Below are positions 21,858 through 22,057 of a stretch of DNA of 22,057 nucleotides, piece after piece (position 1 is the stretch's first letter; each line of letters starts with the position of its first letter). Under the pieces are notes generated by a model. It was not told the DNA's origin. It worked only from the letters and a program-made list of their open reading frames with translations, and made no database searches. The position numbers and the translations under genes are program-made. The stretch is from JAKAFX01 sp043196285 (GTDB lineage Archaea; Thermoplasmatota; Thermoplasmata; Thermoplasmatales; Thermoplasmataceae), in contig JBBYJL010000018.1 of the NCBI GenBank assembly GCA_043196285.1, positions 1 through 22,057 of the forward strand, in the 5' to 3' direction.

Positions 21858-22057
21858 GGTTCTCGAATTGAGGACCCATGATTGAATGATTTATGGGCCA
21901 TAGTGAACGACAGTTGACGATAGATGGGGAATCTTGACGGTCTGGGGGTATACTCTCTGTTCACTCTTTATCATCATCGTCAATTTAGAAATCGTTTAAG
22001 CCCCTTTAATCACAGTAAGAGGTCTATTTTACATGAGAGAAAAAATCAAACTGTGCG

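Noticed and set aside
22033..22057. Possible start of a plus-strand gene (ATG AGA GAA AAA) at the window end
   Set aside because: Only eight codons are visible and no clear promoter or ribosome site supports it.

Overview
The window looks like a chromosomal segment of an acidophilic euryarchaeon of the Thermoplasmatales (Thermoplasma / Ferroplasma / Cuniculiplasma group). The evidence is archaeal-type TATA promoters about 25-30 nt upstream of start codons with almost no 5' leader, strong GGAGGTGA-type ribosome sites only inside operons, three tRNA genes with no encoded CCA, a box C/D-containing tRNA-Trp intron, a four-subunit 2-oxoacid:ferredoxin oxidoreductase, and a Ta0938-like zinc protein, a family I know from Thermoplasma. 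Genus-level assignment is inference.

Layout. 1-1000: a decayed IS200/IS605-type tnpB (lost start, one nonsense codon, two frameshifts, cut by the window edge). 1022-3935 (-): 2-oxoacid:ferredoxin oxidoreductase operon, order gamma-delta-alpha-beta. 4247-4867 (+): YbjN-like protein. 4868-5248: no gene. 5249-5374 (-): 41-residue zinc-ribbon protein. 5545-6216 (-): two-helix membrane protein of unknown function. 6373-6513 (-): tRNA-Trp(CCA) with a 68-nt intron. 6720-10964 (-): formate-dehydrogenase-like operon (molybdopterin oxidoreductase, DUF1641 protein, FdhD). 11247-14352 (+): split methylmalonyl-CoA mutase (catalytic and B12-binding subunits) and its MeaB-type GTPase. 14435-15608 (+): heme-oxygenase-like putative metalloenzyme with a zinc-finger N-terminus plus a Ta0938-like protein. 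15708-16088 (+): Hsp20. 16165-18303 (-): UbiB/ABC1 kinase-like protein and a helical protein. 18451-19101 (+): ribulose-phosphate 3-epimerase, overlapping convergently an MDR oxidoreductase (19088-20068, -). 20187-20546 (-): NifX/NifB-like protein. 20613-21341: tRNA-Phe, an ISL3-like transposase remnant, tRNA-Pro. 21414-21857 (-): AT-rich unknown gene, then about 200 nt with no clear gene.

How the parts fit. The core is acyl-CoA and ferredoxin metabolism: oxidation of pyruvate or branched 2-oxoacids to acyl-CoA and reduced ferredoxin, conversion of methylmalonyl-CoA to succinyl-CoA, and a molybdenum-dependent formate-dehydrogenase-like enzyme with its sulfurtransferase. The tRNA-rich right end carries transposon debris and an AT-rich orphan and looks like the accessory part.

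Most noteworthy: the tRNA-Trp intron folds as a dual box C/D guide with two 12-nt guide boxes predicted to methylate C34 and C39 of its own precursor; a 15-bp palindromic operator-like site lies exactly between TATA and start of the epimerase gene; a very small zinc protein is easily overlooked; and the heme-oxygenase-like / Ta0938-like pair may be an uncharacterised two-gene unit.
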